Source of the DNA: Rapana venosa | Taxonomy: Eukaryota > Mollusca > Gastropoda > Neogastropoda > Muricidae | Length of the DNA: 64,000 nucleotides | Assembly (NCBI GenBank): GCA_028751875.1 | Contig: CM054158.1 | Location: 54,146,888 to 54,210,887, forward strand | Reading direction: 5' to 3' | Part shown: positions 1 through 13,489 of the stretch, piece by piece | How the letters are laid out: every line of letters begins with the position of its first letter | How positions within the stretch are numbered: the stretch's first letter is position 1 | Made by a program: the position numbers and the translations under genes | Notes under the pieces: model-generated | The model's input: the letters and a program-made list of their open reading frames with translations, nothing else | What the model was told of the DNA's origin: nothing | Databases searched by the model: none

Positions 1-600
1 CCGCGACGAAATAGGAAAGGGAGGAAGGGAAGGGGGAGGGAAAGGGGAAAAAACCCCAAAAAACGGAGCATTTACAGCGAGAGACCCAAACCCCCAGACC
101 TTTAGACAATAGTCCCGGGGAAAGACAAAACAGAAGTAAAACCCCGAAGGCCTGAAGGGGCCCGCCCTTTTTTTTCCGGTTTTTCCCGGAGAAGCCCCAG
201 GGGGGACGGTCGAAGGCCCAAAGGAAAAACAGGAAAACAATCCAGGACAGGGGGAGGGGAAAAGGAAGGGGGGGAAAAAGAGGGAACACAAAAGGGGAAA
301 AAACCAACAGGAAAAACCAACAGACCCGGGGCAAAAAAAGGGGTAAGAAAAGGGAGAGAGGAAAGAAGAGAGAAGGAAGGAGAGAGAGAGAGAGAGAGAG
401 AGAGGAGAGGGAAAAAAAAGACAGAAGACAGAAAAAGACAGACAGACAGCCCAAAAAAGATGTTAAGAAAACGTAAAGAGACTAACACGAAAAAGAAAAG
501 AAGCGAGACGGGGGAAGAAAAAGGAGGGAATGGAAAGAAAAAGGAAACGACCGAAAAAAGTATGCTTTCTTTTTTTTTCGGGAAAATGGAAAAAAGCACA
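1..600. repeat. Purine-rich low-complexity DNA with a GA microsatellite
   Basis: The plus strand is almost only G and A, with homopolymer runs of 4-8 bases and a clean AG dinucleotide tract near 381-404. GACAGACA motifs near 432-450 recall the GACA-rich part of the macrosatellite units further right. The open frames here exist only because of the skewed composition and show no domain. The run-length texture also fits poorly polished long-read consensus. Confidence 0.7.
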
Positions 601-671
601 CAAGGCTTTTTTACATCCGTTTGGTGTATGCAGTTTTGTAATTTTTTTTCCGTTCCCCCATGGCAAAAAGG

Positions 672-893
672 GCCTACTCTTCCGAAAACAGAACGAGTTT
701 TAACGCGTGCGCAAGTATTATCGTGCTTTCACACGGGACCGGCCTTTATCGTTCACCCGGAGGACTTTTGGGGAGGGGGAGTCCGTTGATTTTAAACCCC
801 AAGGTAAAATCTTCTTGAACGAGTTTCAAAACCCGGGTCAGCAATCACGAAAGCAATGCAATCACTCTAACCACCGGGCTATCCCGCCCAAAA
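672..893 (-). mobile_element. tRNA-derived SINE
   Basis: Read on the minus strand, the element starts near 893 with GGGCGGGATAGCCCGGTGG. This contains an RNA polymerase III A-box-like TAGCCCGGTGGTTAGAG. About 45 bases downstream comes a B-box-like GGTTTTGAAAC (consensus GGTTCGAATCC). The spacing and order are those of a tRNA head. The rest (about 678-790) is a non-tRNA body whose distal part, including a TTCCG-rich hairpin motif, recurs at 1,930-2,000. It is not a tRNA gene: arms beyond the two boxes are not convincing and a SINE body follows. Confidence 0.6.
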
Positions 894-1924
894 CAAAGAC
901 TTACGACAAGTAGTCAAGAGAAAGACAAAGACAGAAAAAAAATTTGAGAGAAGCAACCCCGGGGGACACAGACGGGGCAGACAGACAGAAAGCAGAAAAA
1001 ACAGATTAAAAGTAGTAGTGGGGGGGGAGGGGATGGGAGGAGGGAGAGGAGGAGAGAGGGAGAGTTAAAAGACACAGTAACAGATTTACTGATAGCAGGC
1101 TGGGGGAAAAAACGACAGACAACAACAGACGGGGCGGCAGAGAGACAGACAGACAGACAGGGCCTTTTCTGTATTGTTTCTGGAAACCATCAACACTATA
1201 CTTTTAAATCATAAATTCATCATCATCATCATTATATCATCGCGTCGGGTTTTTTTTCGTTCCATTTTAAATAAAATCTTCACCAAAAACCCCCCAACCC
1301 CCACCCCCCCCCACCAACCCCCCCCCACCAACCACCCCCCCCGGGCGCGCGGATTTATGCAGCATCCGCAAGCACACACACATGCACCCCGCACAACCGC
1401 CCCATTTCACTTTAGTCAAAAACCCTTACATAAAGAACGCGCCGCCCCCAAACACACACCACAAAACACATACCACACCCACACACACAAACAAAAACAC
1501 ACCACCCAAACCCATAGAAAACGAATTATTGCTGCTACGGATAATACGCCACAATAATAGTTCGGTTGGTTTGTTGTTCTTCCCCAAACCCGTGGTAAAG
1601 AGTCATGCGGCATCATATCACATAAAGCACAAATTACCAGACCTCCATTTCATGCGGTGTATGCAAAAGCAAGGGCAGAATGTTTCCCCGACTTTCTGCT
1701 TCTTCCCCCTCCTCCCCCCCCCCCCCCCCCTCCTTTCCACCCCAGTGCAGGGCTTTCTCAACACCCAGGGTCAAAGGGAAAGGCAACACATTTAAATATG
1801 TATGAGAAAAAAATTTCCCGGGTGTTGGCATTGTCATAACTTTTCTGTTCATTTTTCCAGTTCCCCTTCATGAGATGTTTACAGGTTTTGACCTCTTGAC
1901 CGACCTGCCCTGATTACTCTCTTT
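894..1924. other. Low-complexity interval without a gene
   Basis: This stretch holds GACA repeats (about 1,140-1,162), a short ATC repeat (1,218-1,232), C-rich tracts (about 1,288-1,345 and 1,704-1,730) and CA-rich sequence (1,375-1,505). Open frames across it translate as proline-, histidine- or threonine-rich low complexity and are not credible proteins. Confidence 0.6.
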
Positions 1925-2005
1925 TTTTTACTCTTCCGAAAAACGGAACAGTTTAACGGTGCACAAGATTTTCTGCAACATTCACACCGGGGCTTGGGCT
2001 AATAG
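1925..2005 (-). mobile_element. 3' fragment of the same SINE family as 672-893
   Basis: The segment aligns by eye with 678-745 over about 65 bases. Both copies have CTCTTCCGAAAA, then GTTTAACG, CACAAG/CGCAAG and CACACCGGGG/CACACGGGAC in the same order. This copy preserves a perfect inverted repeat, TTCCG-AAAAA-CGGAA, that is imperfect in the other. No tRNA head is visible, so it looks like a truncated copy; orientation is taken from the fuller copy. Confidence 0.5.
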
Positions 2006-2049
2006 TCTCATCTAAGGGATAATACCCAGTCTAAATGCTGTGAATATGA

Positions 2050-3335
<1,286 letters not shown>

Positions 3336-3970
3336 GATATGGTTTCTTTTGACTTTTTCCAGATAGCCAAAACCTTTAAAATAGTTTAAGAAAAGACCGG
3401 GTTGTTGAAAGCAACCCGATGTTTTAATGTAAAAAATCTGGCCCAAATTTTACCTTTATTTCATTTTTGTGGGGTTTATAAAGGTTTTAAACCAAAACAG
3501 AGGGGACAACGCGATTGTTTCAGTCTGTACCGCCCCACAGCATGAAACCCCCTAGTTCCCCCTTTTTTAAACAGTTCTATTTTCTTCTGACTCAGGAAAA
3601 TCTCCCTCTCACTCTACTCATTTTTCGCAGCCTTCGACACTATTGACACTTATCCTTCTCCCCCTTCAAAAAAACGTTTTGGTTTTACTGTACAGCCCTC
3701 ACCGGGTTAGCTCATCCCTGACCTGCCCGTTTTCCAGACATACAGAAAAAAATTTTTAGTCAGTACCCTGCCAGACGGGGAATGTGGAGCCCCGCGGGGT
3801 CATTCTGGGCCCTGCTTTTTACCTCTCACCTCCCTGTCCATATAATTCCCGTATAAATTTAACCATACTTTTTATGCAGATGACTTCAAATTCTAACAGA
3901 CACACTCCTGAAATCTGCCTTCTCTTTTGTTTAAATAGCACTCTTTCAAGAAAATCCAAAACTGATGTTT
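3336..3970 (+). pseudogene. LINE reverse-transcriptase fragment, copy B
   Basis: Recognisable RT pieces in order on the plus strand are: a motif-A-like region around 3,625-3,655 (TTCGACACTATTGACAC, compare AFDTIDH); a motif-B-like EPRGVILGPA near 3,787-3,815 (consensus GxPQGSxLGP); and motif C FYADDFK encoded at about 3,872-3,893, with both catalytic aspartates present. Frames change between motifs and there are stops, so it is non-functional. Spacing and motif style suggest the CR1/L2 group of non-LTR elements. Its near-duplicate is copy A at 2,050-2,638. Confidence 0.65.
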
Positions 3971-4839
3971 AGAGAAAAAGTTACAACTAAATCCCTAAAA
4001 GATCCATGTTAGAGACCAAAAAAACTTTTTCATTCAACAATTTTCAAAAAATTTCCCAATGATAGTCCCTTAATCGCTTGTTAAATAATTTTGGGTTTTC
4101 CAATTTGAAACAATTATGCAAAATCATCCCAATCCAGCTCCTAATATTAGGCTTATTAAAAATTGATAATTATCTAATTTTAAATTTTCTGTCCACGAAC
4201 AAATCAAAATTTCTGCATTTATTTTTCATTTTGGGATATGAATTTTTTGGTCTTAAAACACTATTTTCCATCCTTTCAACTGTATTCAAAATTCTTGATT
4301 TTAGACTATTCTCAAAAAGAAATTCTTAGGCACATACCCTTCTTGCGACTTCACGGGTGCTTTTTTGAAAAAAATTAACTTAGTTTGTTACTCTGTTTTA
4401 AATTGTTTCAAAAACACACTTCCTACCAGTGAATAGTACCCATAGTATTTTTTTTTTCCCTTCGTCTCTTACAATCTTGTGCTTACGAACCCAGATTCAG
4501 CATAATTTCTCGAGTTCTTTCTTCTGTTTTTATGATTGGAATTTCCCCCTTCTTTTTTTCCTGCCAAAATTTTTCCTTTTTTTGGAATGACTTTAATCTG
4601 CCTAAAAGACATATTTGTTTCATAAAAAAATTTTCCTCATGTTTATTTCTAGATACCTTTTTAAAATAAAAGCAAAAAATTCTCAACACCCTCAAATTGT
4701 TAATTAACTGTGTTTTTTTTTATGTGTTGTTTTGTTGTGTGGATTTTAGTGATTATGTGTGGTTTTTTGGTGTGTCATTGGACTTTGTTAGAAACTTTAC
4801 TTGCTTATATGGTTCTCAATGATTTAAAAATGGTTGAGT
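3971..4839. other. AT-rich interval, nothing recognised
   Basis: This AT-rich sequence follows the RT fragment and may be the rest of the same LINE, but I could not recognise further domains. An 83-codon frame at 4,078-4,329 is rich in Leu, Phe and Ile as expected from AT-rich DNA and has no identifiable motif. Confidence 0.4.
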
Positions 4840-5181
4840 GCCATTTTTTTTTGATTTTTTTTTCTTTTTAAAATAAAATTTATTTAATATTAAAATTTTA
4901 TAAATATTAAAAAAAAAAAATTAAATATTTTATTATTTTTTAAAAAAATAATTAAATAAAAAATTTTTTAAAAAATTTTAAAAAAAAAATTTTAATTTAA
5001 TTTTTTTTTAAAATTTTTTTTTTTAAAAAATTTTTTTAAAAAATAATTAAATATTTTTTTTTTTTTTAATTTTTTAATTTTTTTTAAAAAAATTTTTATT
5101 TTTAAATTTAAAAATATTTTTTAAATAAAATTTTTATTTTATTTATAAAAAATTTTTTTAAAAAAAAAATTAATTTATAAA

Positions 5182-5222
<41 letters not shown>

Positions 5223-5345
5223 TTATTTTTAAAAATTTATATTTTAAAATATTTAAAAAAATTTAAATTTTATTTTTTTTTAAAATATTAAAAATTATTT
5301 TTTATTATTATTATTATTTTAAAAAATTAAAAATTATTATGATAA
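4840..5345. repeat. A/T-only low-complexity stretch
   Basis: For about 500 bases there is virtually no G or C, only runs of A and T of 2-34 bases (long T run near 5,187-5,220). It holds no gene. Its run structure resembles the sequence just right of the homopolymer block, so a consensus artefact or collapsed AT satellite is plausible. Confidence 0.85.
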
Positions 5346-6719
5346 AAAATTTTTTCTCTAAAAGTGAGCTTTTGTTTTGGGGGTTTTTATTGAAAAAATT
5401 AATCCTTCGAATTTAAAAAGATGGCTTCAAACCCTTTTTATCTCTAAAAATGTAATTGAAAACGGTATCCTTTTTTTGCTAAAAAAAAAAAAAAAATTTT
5501 TCCCCCCTCAAAAAAATGTTTTGTGTTTTTCTTCAAACAAAACAATAAAAAAACAAAGAACATTAGTTTTTGCCTGCAAAAAACATGATTTTTTTTTTTT
5601 TTTAAAAATTTTTTTTTTTTTTTTTTTCCCCTTTTTTGTGGGGTTTATGTGTGTGTGTACTTGAAAGAAAGAAGAGGTACCCTCGCGGGGGATGCATGCA
5701 TGGTGGGGTTCAGGGGCGTGTTTGTGTCGTGTATGTTTGCTGGGAACACTGCTTTTCCCCCCTCACTTCTTTTCCCCCCCTTTCCTTACCCCTCTTTTGC
5801 CCTCTGCCCCCCCTCACCCCCCCCCCCCCCCCATCCCCTTCCCCCTTTCCCTGTCATTACTTTGTCTATCTGTCTTCTCCTGCCTTGGTGTTGGGGGGTG
5901 TGTGTTTTCATTGGGGGAAAGGAAGAGTACAGGTTTTCATGCTTGCGGGGGTCGTGCGGCGGGTTTTTGTGTACAAAAATTTTTGTGTTTTCGTGTGTGT
6001 TGGTGTGTGTGGGGTTTGTGTGGTCGCCGCGCAGGGTGATTTTTTGTGTGGGGTGTGTGGTGTGTGTAAAATGTGTTGTGCGGGTGTGGTGTTTGTGTGG
6101 GTTTACCTTTTAACGTCATTCCTTATGTATGTGTGGTGTGTGAGGGGGGCGCCGGTAAAAAGCATCAGACAAAAAAAACTAAAACATTACCCTCAATCAA
6201 TGGAAGTGAAGAGAGACAAGTTTTCCCACCATGACCCTCCAGGACAATGACCGCCCTGTGCGTCCACCTTTTCAAACCGCCTGCCAACAGCCCGGGGTAA
6301 GTTTTTCCCCGGGGTGAACCACTACCAGGCAGCAACCCTCTCCTGATCACCCGAACGTATCTCTCTAACCCCCCCTGAAACAGGTGACACGTTTACCCTT
6401 AAAAAGGACATTAGGAATTAGATCACCCACCCCCACAATCCCAAAATTTATAACACTTTTTTAAGAAATTTGAAGCAATTTCTTTTTTTTACCACAAATC
6501 CAAAAGCTTTTTTTTTAAAAAAAAAAATTGTGTTTGGACTTACATGATTTTTGTCCCTGTTTCACCCAAAACCATCTTTCCCTGGGTTTTTGGTTTCACA
6601 CACAGGGATTGTTTTTACCAAAAATTTGGGGTTTGGGCTAAATTTTTTGTTTTCAGGAAAAATCTCGTGCGTAATAGATAGTAGACTCCTTTTTGGGATT
6701 ACCCTTGACAAAAAACCAC
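5346..6719. other. T-rich then GT/C-rich low-complexity interval
   Basis: This contains T homopolymers (5,590-5,640), a C-rich tract (5,755-5,850) and GT-rich sequence (5,890-6,140) in which all overlapping frames are open because of the bias. From 6,150 to 6,700 the sequence is more mixed, but I recognise nothing in it. Confidence 0.5.
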
Positions 6720-7202
6720 CACACAACGAACCCCAACACAAAAGCACACACACACAACCAAAAAACACCACAAACCACACACACACTACACACAAAAGTA
6801 CACACACACAACCACACACAAAACACACACAAAAAGCCCCCCAACGTACACACACACCCACAAACACGAAACACACAAAACACACACAACACACACACAC
6901 ACAACAAAAAAAAAATGAACACACCACACGCGCGCGCCCCCAACAACACACCCACCCAAAAAAGCCGGGAAACACATTACACGCACTAACCACAACCCCT
7001 ACACACCAGTACATACACACACACGTAAACACCACTAACAACACAACTCACACACACACCCACCACACACACGTACACACACACCATGTACACCACGCTT
7101 CACCAGCACACAACTACCCACAACACACACACACACACACACAACACACACACACACACACACTCACCCTACACAAACACACACACACACACACACATTC
7201 CC
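6720..7202. repeat. Imperfect CA microsatellite
   Basis: The plus strand is nearly all ACAC with interspersed AACC and ACGT steps. The His/Thr-rich plus-strand frame and the Cys/Val-rich minus-strand frames are products of the repeat. This is one of two long CA arrays on the left side of the window. Confidence 0.9.
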
Positions 7203-7389
7203 AACACGTACACCATCGTGGAGGAGACATACTAAACCGAGCCGCCGTGTACTAACGCACGCAAAAGCATCTTTGCAAACACGTTTAATTTTCCCTGATT
7301 CGCTTTTCGAAAATGATAATAGGTCATTGAGTGACCGGTGGTGTGGTAACAGGATTACAAAATTGATGAAAACCGAGTTGATACACACG

Positions 7390-7475
7390 GGGGACTGGAT
7401 GTATTTAAAAGCACTGAGTGCTTATTCCATTCCCTCGAAATAAAAATAAGAAATATAATAAAAAGGAACGAATAA
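7390..7475 (+). mobile_element. LINE/SINE-type 3' tail
   Basis: The segment reads GGGGACTGGATGTATTTAAA, then a hairpin AAGCACTGAGTGCTT, ATTCC, CTCGAAATAAA. The same order (GGACTGGATG, AAGCAC..GTGCTT hairpin, TTATCCTCGAAATAAA) ends the long LINE at 48,470-48,582 and occurs in four macrosatellite units. I infer a truncated insertion of the 3' end of that family; the sequence upstream (7,203-7,389) is not recognised. Confidence 0.6.
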
Positions 7476-7489
7476 AAAACACTACTACG

Positions 7490-8440
7490 CACGAGAACCC
7501 ACACGACCAGACACCCCCCTACCCACACACACATGTAACATCACACACAATTGGTACACACACACGACACAGTACACCACACACACGTACACACACTGTA
7601 CACACACACACGTAATAGCTCCTCGCACGCACATACGAACACCTCACACACGAACCCATTAGTACCCGACACACATCTTACATACAGCACACAACAGCAG
7701 CACACTACACACACACGTACACACCACACACACACGTACACAGCACGTACACCACACACGAACACACAGCCACCTACACGTACAGCACAACACACACGAT
7801 ACATACGCCACACATCGTAACAACACACACCGTACACCAACACAGACACAGACACACACACACACACGGACACGCACAATGTACACACACACGTACACAC
7901 ACACGTTCACTCCACACGTACATCACACACGTAACCCACCCACACCCCGGCTACCGCACAAACAAACCACATACACACACAACAAAAAACAGCAACACAC
8001 AATACGCACACACCACACTAACACACACACACAATTACAGACACACGACACACACACACACACCTTACACACGACAACTACTCACACAGGGTACACACCT
8101 AGCACACCACACACACACAGTACACAAACACACACACACATCACACTAACAACACACAGCACACACACACACACACAAACCACAGACGTACACCACACAT
8201 TTGTCACGTACACTTACACACGACAAGCTACACACACACACACACCCACCCACACGTACACACACACACACATACACACGTCACACACACGACACAAATC
8301 GAAGTCCGAACACACACACCCACGACACACACTCACACACACACACAGGCACACACACACACACACACACAATCACATGAAGTGGTCAATGTTAAGTATG
8401 GTGCGGACACACTCACACGACACAGCACACGACACTCGCC
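7490..8440. repeat. Long CA microsatellite with ACGT interruptions
   Basis: About 950 bases of (CA)n are regularly broken by GTACAC or ACGTACAC steps. Frames on both strands are repeat products (His/Thr on plus, Cys/Val on minus). It ends abruptly at about 8,440, where ordinary-composition sequence begins. Confidence 0.9.
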
Positions 8441-11400
8441 ACACCACATTTTCCATTTAGATATTAGCTTCTCCTCAGAAGGGAATCTAATCTGCTGAAA
8501 GTCCAGGTATCTGTTGAACGGGTGACAACACAATCCGAACAAAGCCTTAGAGGAGAGGCGCACATTACTTGTCTATGAGAGCAGAGAGTGTGAGATTACG
8601 ATAAACGATAACGAGAACGATTAACTAGCGATATAGTTATTCAAGACAAGGCCATACCACCTATGTTCTGAAGGGGTTTTACAAAAAGACACACATATAT
8701 AATAATGTATTAGTACTCACTAGCACCACAAACAATCTTATCCAACTAACTCGTACACTTTAGTACATACACACCAAGGTACCCCGAGTTTTCCCTGTAG
8801 TTATGAGATCAAACTACTAGCCTCCTTATGTAAAGTGATTATAGAGTGATACAACCCAAGATTTTTTCATGACATTTTCATTTATTGTAAGACAGGGAGC
8901 GGAATCATTCTTAAAGTGAGCTGAGCGGGCAGATAAGTATTACTCAGGAATAATAACTCTTCTTAAAGTTCATCTATGCTGCGACCGAAAAAATAATGAA
9001 ATGGACTATCAATCCTCTTCATCCAGTCGACTCACTTAGGTACCTATCTAATAGGTTTTTCGCAACCCTCTTTTCTATATTACTATAGACTATGAACTGT
9101 TAATTCAGATGACATAGCCAATCCTCTAAATTAAAAGCGTCAGACCGCAACATACTAAAAACTTGTTACATTCATTTCAATATATGTTCTGTTACGATTA
9201 GATATGTTATTCAAAAGCTGTAAACAAATGAAAACCCAGAGATCGCTATTCTCAATAGTACTGTCCATTCTTGGCCACCTGCAATCTATATCGCATTGTT
9301 AAAACAAATCAAAAAACTTTTGATACTGGAACCTAACTCCCTGATATATTCCACACACATGAAAACCATTAACTTATCTAAACACCCTTGGTAGCGGTCA
9401 TTTTTTTGGCCACTAAAAGTTATTTTACCGTCGGCTGTCTAGATCAACTAGTCGCGTTTCTTATAAGCTTGTGGGCGCATGGTAGTCATCCGCTAGTCTC
9501 ATGCAATACGGACATAATTTTAAGCCAATATTTAAGTGCATTTAATAAACGAGATTTAAATAATGAATTAGGCGAAAAACTCCAAGTACCATAGAGTAAA
9601 GTCATAGTTGGAGTTCTGTTATCACAAACACAATACGCTTCACATGGCAAAACAGTGTAATTTTTCCAAATTTTCCCCGGCCCTGCTTGAAAGGCCCAGA
9701 TTTCAGAGCCCCAATACAGAACTATTGGCTGAAACTCTGGCTGAATCCAATACGACTAAAATAAAAAAACTGATTGATTATTTTTCAAACTTAGATAACA
9801 AACGGCAATATCTTCGATCAACGCACGCCTTTCTTTGCTAACTGAAGTATCTAGACAACAAGGGAAGCAAAAACTAGTTTGGTAGAAAGTATAGAGACCC
9901 ACAGGTATTGTATATGCAATCACAAGTTGAGGAACTTGAATTTCTCGAGTAGAACAATTTTTCCCCTTGCCTGCCAAATAACCTGCCCCTTACGGAAAAA
10001 CTATTAGAGTATTTTGTTTTAGTGCCATATTCAACCGTAAAGTTCTAATATTCACCTGGTAATCGTTCTAATCTATTGCGACTGCATTAACAACAGGGCT
10101 ATTCATATTGGAGTTCTGTCATATACCCACAACAGTTTCAGACATCAAAACAATATCTTTCAGCAAAGCAGCAATAAGTAAAATACATTCGATAAAATCA
10201 AAGTGTCACACCAATGTTTTCAGCCTTTGCCAACAATTCAAAGCTAATTCTCTTGTGATTAAATAAGAAAAATAGGACCAGACTCCACCATCCCCTTGTT
10301 ATCGACGCCCTTGAGCAAGCATGAAACAAAACACTGAAACTTAGAGAGCACCAACCCCTTTTTCTTGCTTTTACATCTTCATACAGTTTTTTTCATCACA
10401 CACATATAAAGTTTCCCTGTTAACACAACCATTTTAAGTTAAAATAAGGCCTACAACACTTTTCTAGAAATTCGTAATCAAGCTATATTTGGAAAATCAC
10501 AAAAAGGCAACATACAATTTGACGGTTTATGTTGAATAATTGTTTCTGAACTAGTTGCACGCAAACAAGAGTAAAATAAGTGGTCCAACTGTACTAGTAA
10601 CCCACTTTTTAATACCTGCCTGAGGAATTTCCCCGATTATATTTATTTAAGTTCAACACCAATTCTGATGAATCTTTTGTTAACAAATAGAACAAAACAG
10701 TTTGTGAGCTCATTAGCAGCTACATAAAGATATTTCCTCATATAAATTATTGGGATATATTGTATCACCTTTTGTGTACACTGAAGTATATTATTGACTC
10801 TCTCGAGATCCATTTTGCGAGTGGGAAATAAGTCCCCATGAAATCAAACAAAACATTGACAACACACAATTTAAACAAGAAAAGCTACGGCTCTGTCATT
10901 CCAGAGTTTTTTAAAAATACAGTTATCATCCATCTGGTCCAGCCAGACTTACCATGCTATTATGTTTAATTTCTTAATTGCATCTGTACTTTTCAAGTTT
11001 TGTGTAAGGGCGACATCTAAATATTGTATACTCGTTGTCGGTGTAAACGTCACTTTCTGGTACATTCAGCAATATCAGCTGTGAATTCCTTGTTCCCAGA
11101 ACGCTTTTAAAAGATCATGCCAAGTCATCTCATATGTAATATTATACTTCGATTAATGACACACGCTTTTAAAGTATAGATTTTTAAAACATTTTCCCCA
11201 AAACTGCTGTGGATTACTACTACTGAATCATTACATGTTTAAAAACAAAGAACATTATAAAAACTTTTATCTTCTTTATAACTAAAACATGTTTTAATAG
11301 TTTTCTCTTCACTAGCTTATACAATTATCTATGTCGGTCATCATCTCCCAATGATCTTTCATCCTCCTTAATACTTTTCTACCCCATTTTATTTCTTGCA

Positions 11401-13485
11401 TTATTACAACTCTGTAATCAAACCAGTTTATTTTTGTATTTTAACTCCCTGTAGCACGTAACCTTTATGTTTCATGCCGTTCAGCAGCACTGTTCACTAG
11501 TTTTCATTGAAATATAGCAGTGCAAGCTTTCACTGTTACATCGAAGCATCGCTCAATGCATAAAACCAATCTATTTGCTTGCACACTATTCAGATTCATT
11601 TCATTATACATAATCACCCAGCACAGTCATCATTCCACCACAAAGTTTTTCAAGTGGCTTATTCCTTATTTCGCTTCTCTGTTTTTTTCCTGTTGCATAC
11701 CTGATATGATTTTTGCTAGTTATAAAGTGAAACGGACTAAAGTCATGTGGTCACTAGCTTCCATATCTTCTTTCACACAAAATGAACAACAGATTCACAC
11801 AAAATCAAACAGATTTACATGAAGCAACAAAATAATCATATGACGACTGTACCCAGAGTCACTGACAAAGGTAAAATACGAGACATTCAGTATCATTGTA
11901 TGACATACACCTAGTTGCAAAATAACATAAACTCACGGCTGTGCAAGCACACAATAGGTATTAACATCATTTCTTTCCATATGAATTGTAAAACCTTGTC
12001 CTCCAGAACCATCAGTGTATTCGATTACTTATGCCTTGGTTACATTTTGAGTCGAACAGATGAAATCTTGTTGAGTATTCGTCCTTGCTGTCTGAATATC
12101 TCACTGTCACTCCATTATAGTGCTCCAACCATGTGTACTGGAAACTCATTATGAAAACACAGATTTAGGTCAAAAAACACTCAGTTCAGCCTAGAGCAAT
12201 GGCCGTTATCCAATATTTTCAAGACATTAGTAGATAGGTGACCTCTCAGAGGCACATATCACATACAATATAAAATAATCACTAGGCAGATGCAACAGCT
12301 TTTTTTCAATGAGACATACAACAACATGTTATCCATAGTTTATCAATTCAATCACTATTTCACCATTGACTATATCCGAATCAGGCTAAATGTTTAATAT
12401 AAACAAATGACCGTCCCTGATCGTCGACCACACGATCAGTAAATATTAAAGCAGGTCATAACAAACACCTGTATAGTCATGAAAAAATTGTAGACTGAGA
12501 AAACTTTCACACACATTGTTTCCTACCATCAAGCAAACGAAATCAAAAGACACACATACTCGCACAAACAATCAGATCAGATAACTTAAAATGTAAGGCA
12601 CAACTGACATGCCAGTAGAGAAGAAAAATAATATTGATTTACTACATACACTAGCTCCTTGGGCATATCTTTCAAAGAGTTAACAACATTGCCTATCAGA
12701 TTATCTAGCACAATAAGCAGTCGCGACGCATTACATGTTTTTACCCACATAAACATACAAATTACCCCTTCAATAAAACATGTGCACATGCACCGAGAGC
12801 GCGGTTATCGAGAGGGACAAAAGCTGTCAATAGAACGAGGCGCCATCTGAAGATTCGCACTGACAGCTTCAGAGTGTTGACATGTGGCACTTTGGCAAGT
12901 GGAGTTTCACACTGCTCCCTTCCTCTACCTTCACACGGTCGGAATCAACGTCCTGTATTTTCCTCAGCTACCCCCGAGTGCCACCCATCTATACAGCGTA
13001 TAAGGTCTGTTGCGATTCTCGTTTTGTCTGCAGCTCCTGGTTGCCGTGTCCTCAGCGGATCCGTTCCCGCAAGGTGCGTTTTGTCATCCAGACAGGCTCA
13101 AGAACAAACTTCTTGAGCCCGCGATCAGCCCGATATGTGCGTACACCATGTTGAGCCTCGTTCTCGGTTTTGAGCCTTTTGCGGACCTATCAGAGTAGGG
13201 TGACAGTTTTCTTTTCGGATTTTCTCTGATCCGTCGAGCAAACGTCCTCTCCAACAAAACACATCAACTTAGATCCCCAGTCTTTTGCCTTTGTAGCTTG
13301 AGAATTTTTATGGGTGACTCTTGTGTCCTTGTAGGAAAGTGCAAGCCTTGCGCGATGATTAGGAGCAATTTTCCTTGGCACTAGGTCGGTGATCGTCTGT
13401 CATATGACTTATTTGCTCGCATTAAGCGCTACCAGTTTGCGTCAAAGTGGAACGAGTTATCCCCTCATCCTGTTGCTCTAACACT
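8441..13485. other. Five kilobases with no recognisable feature
   Basis: The composition is balanced, stop codons are dense in all frames, and the longest frames are about 60-100 codons without motifs. I see no repeat family, RT motif or RNA gene. Given how poorly the next satellite copy is preserved, this may be old degraded repeat or low-quality consensus rather than unique sequence. Confidence 0.45.
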
Positions 13486-13489
13486 CATT

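Noticed and set aside
4840..5345. Replication origin or matrix-attachment region in the A/T-only stretch
   Set aside because: Composition alone is not evidence, and the run pattern looks like consensus artefact.
12874..13198. Overlapping plus-strand frames of 60-90 codons as a small gene
   Set aside because: Three overlapping frames are open, none has a recognisable motif, and there is no supporting context.
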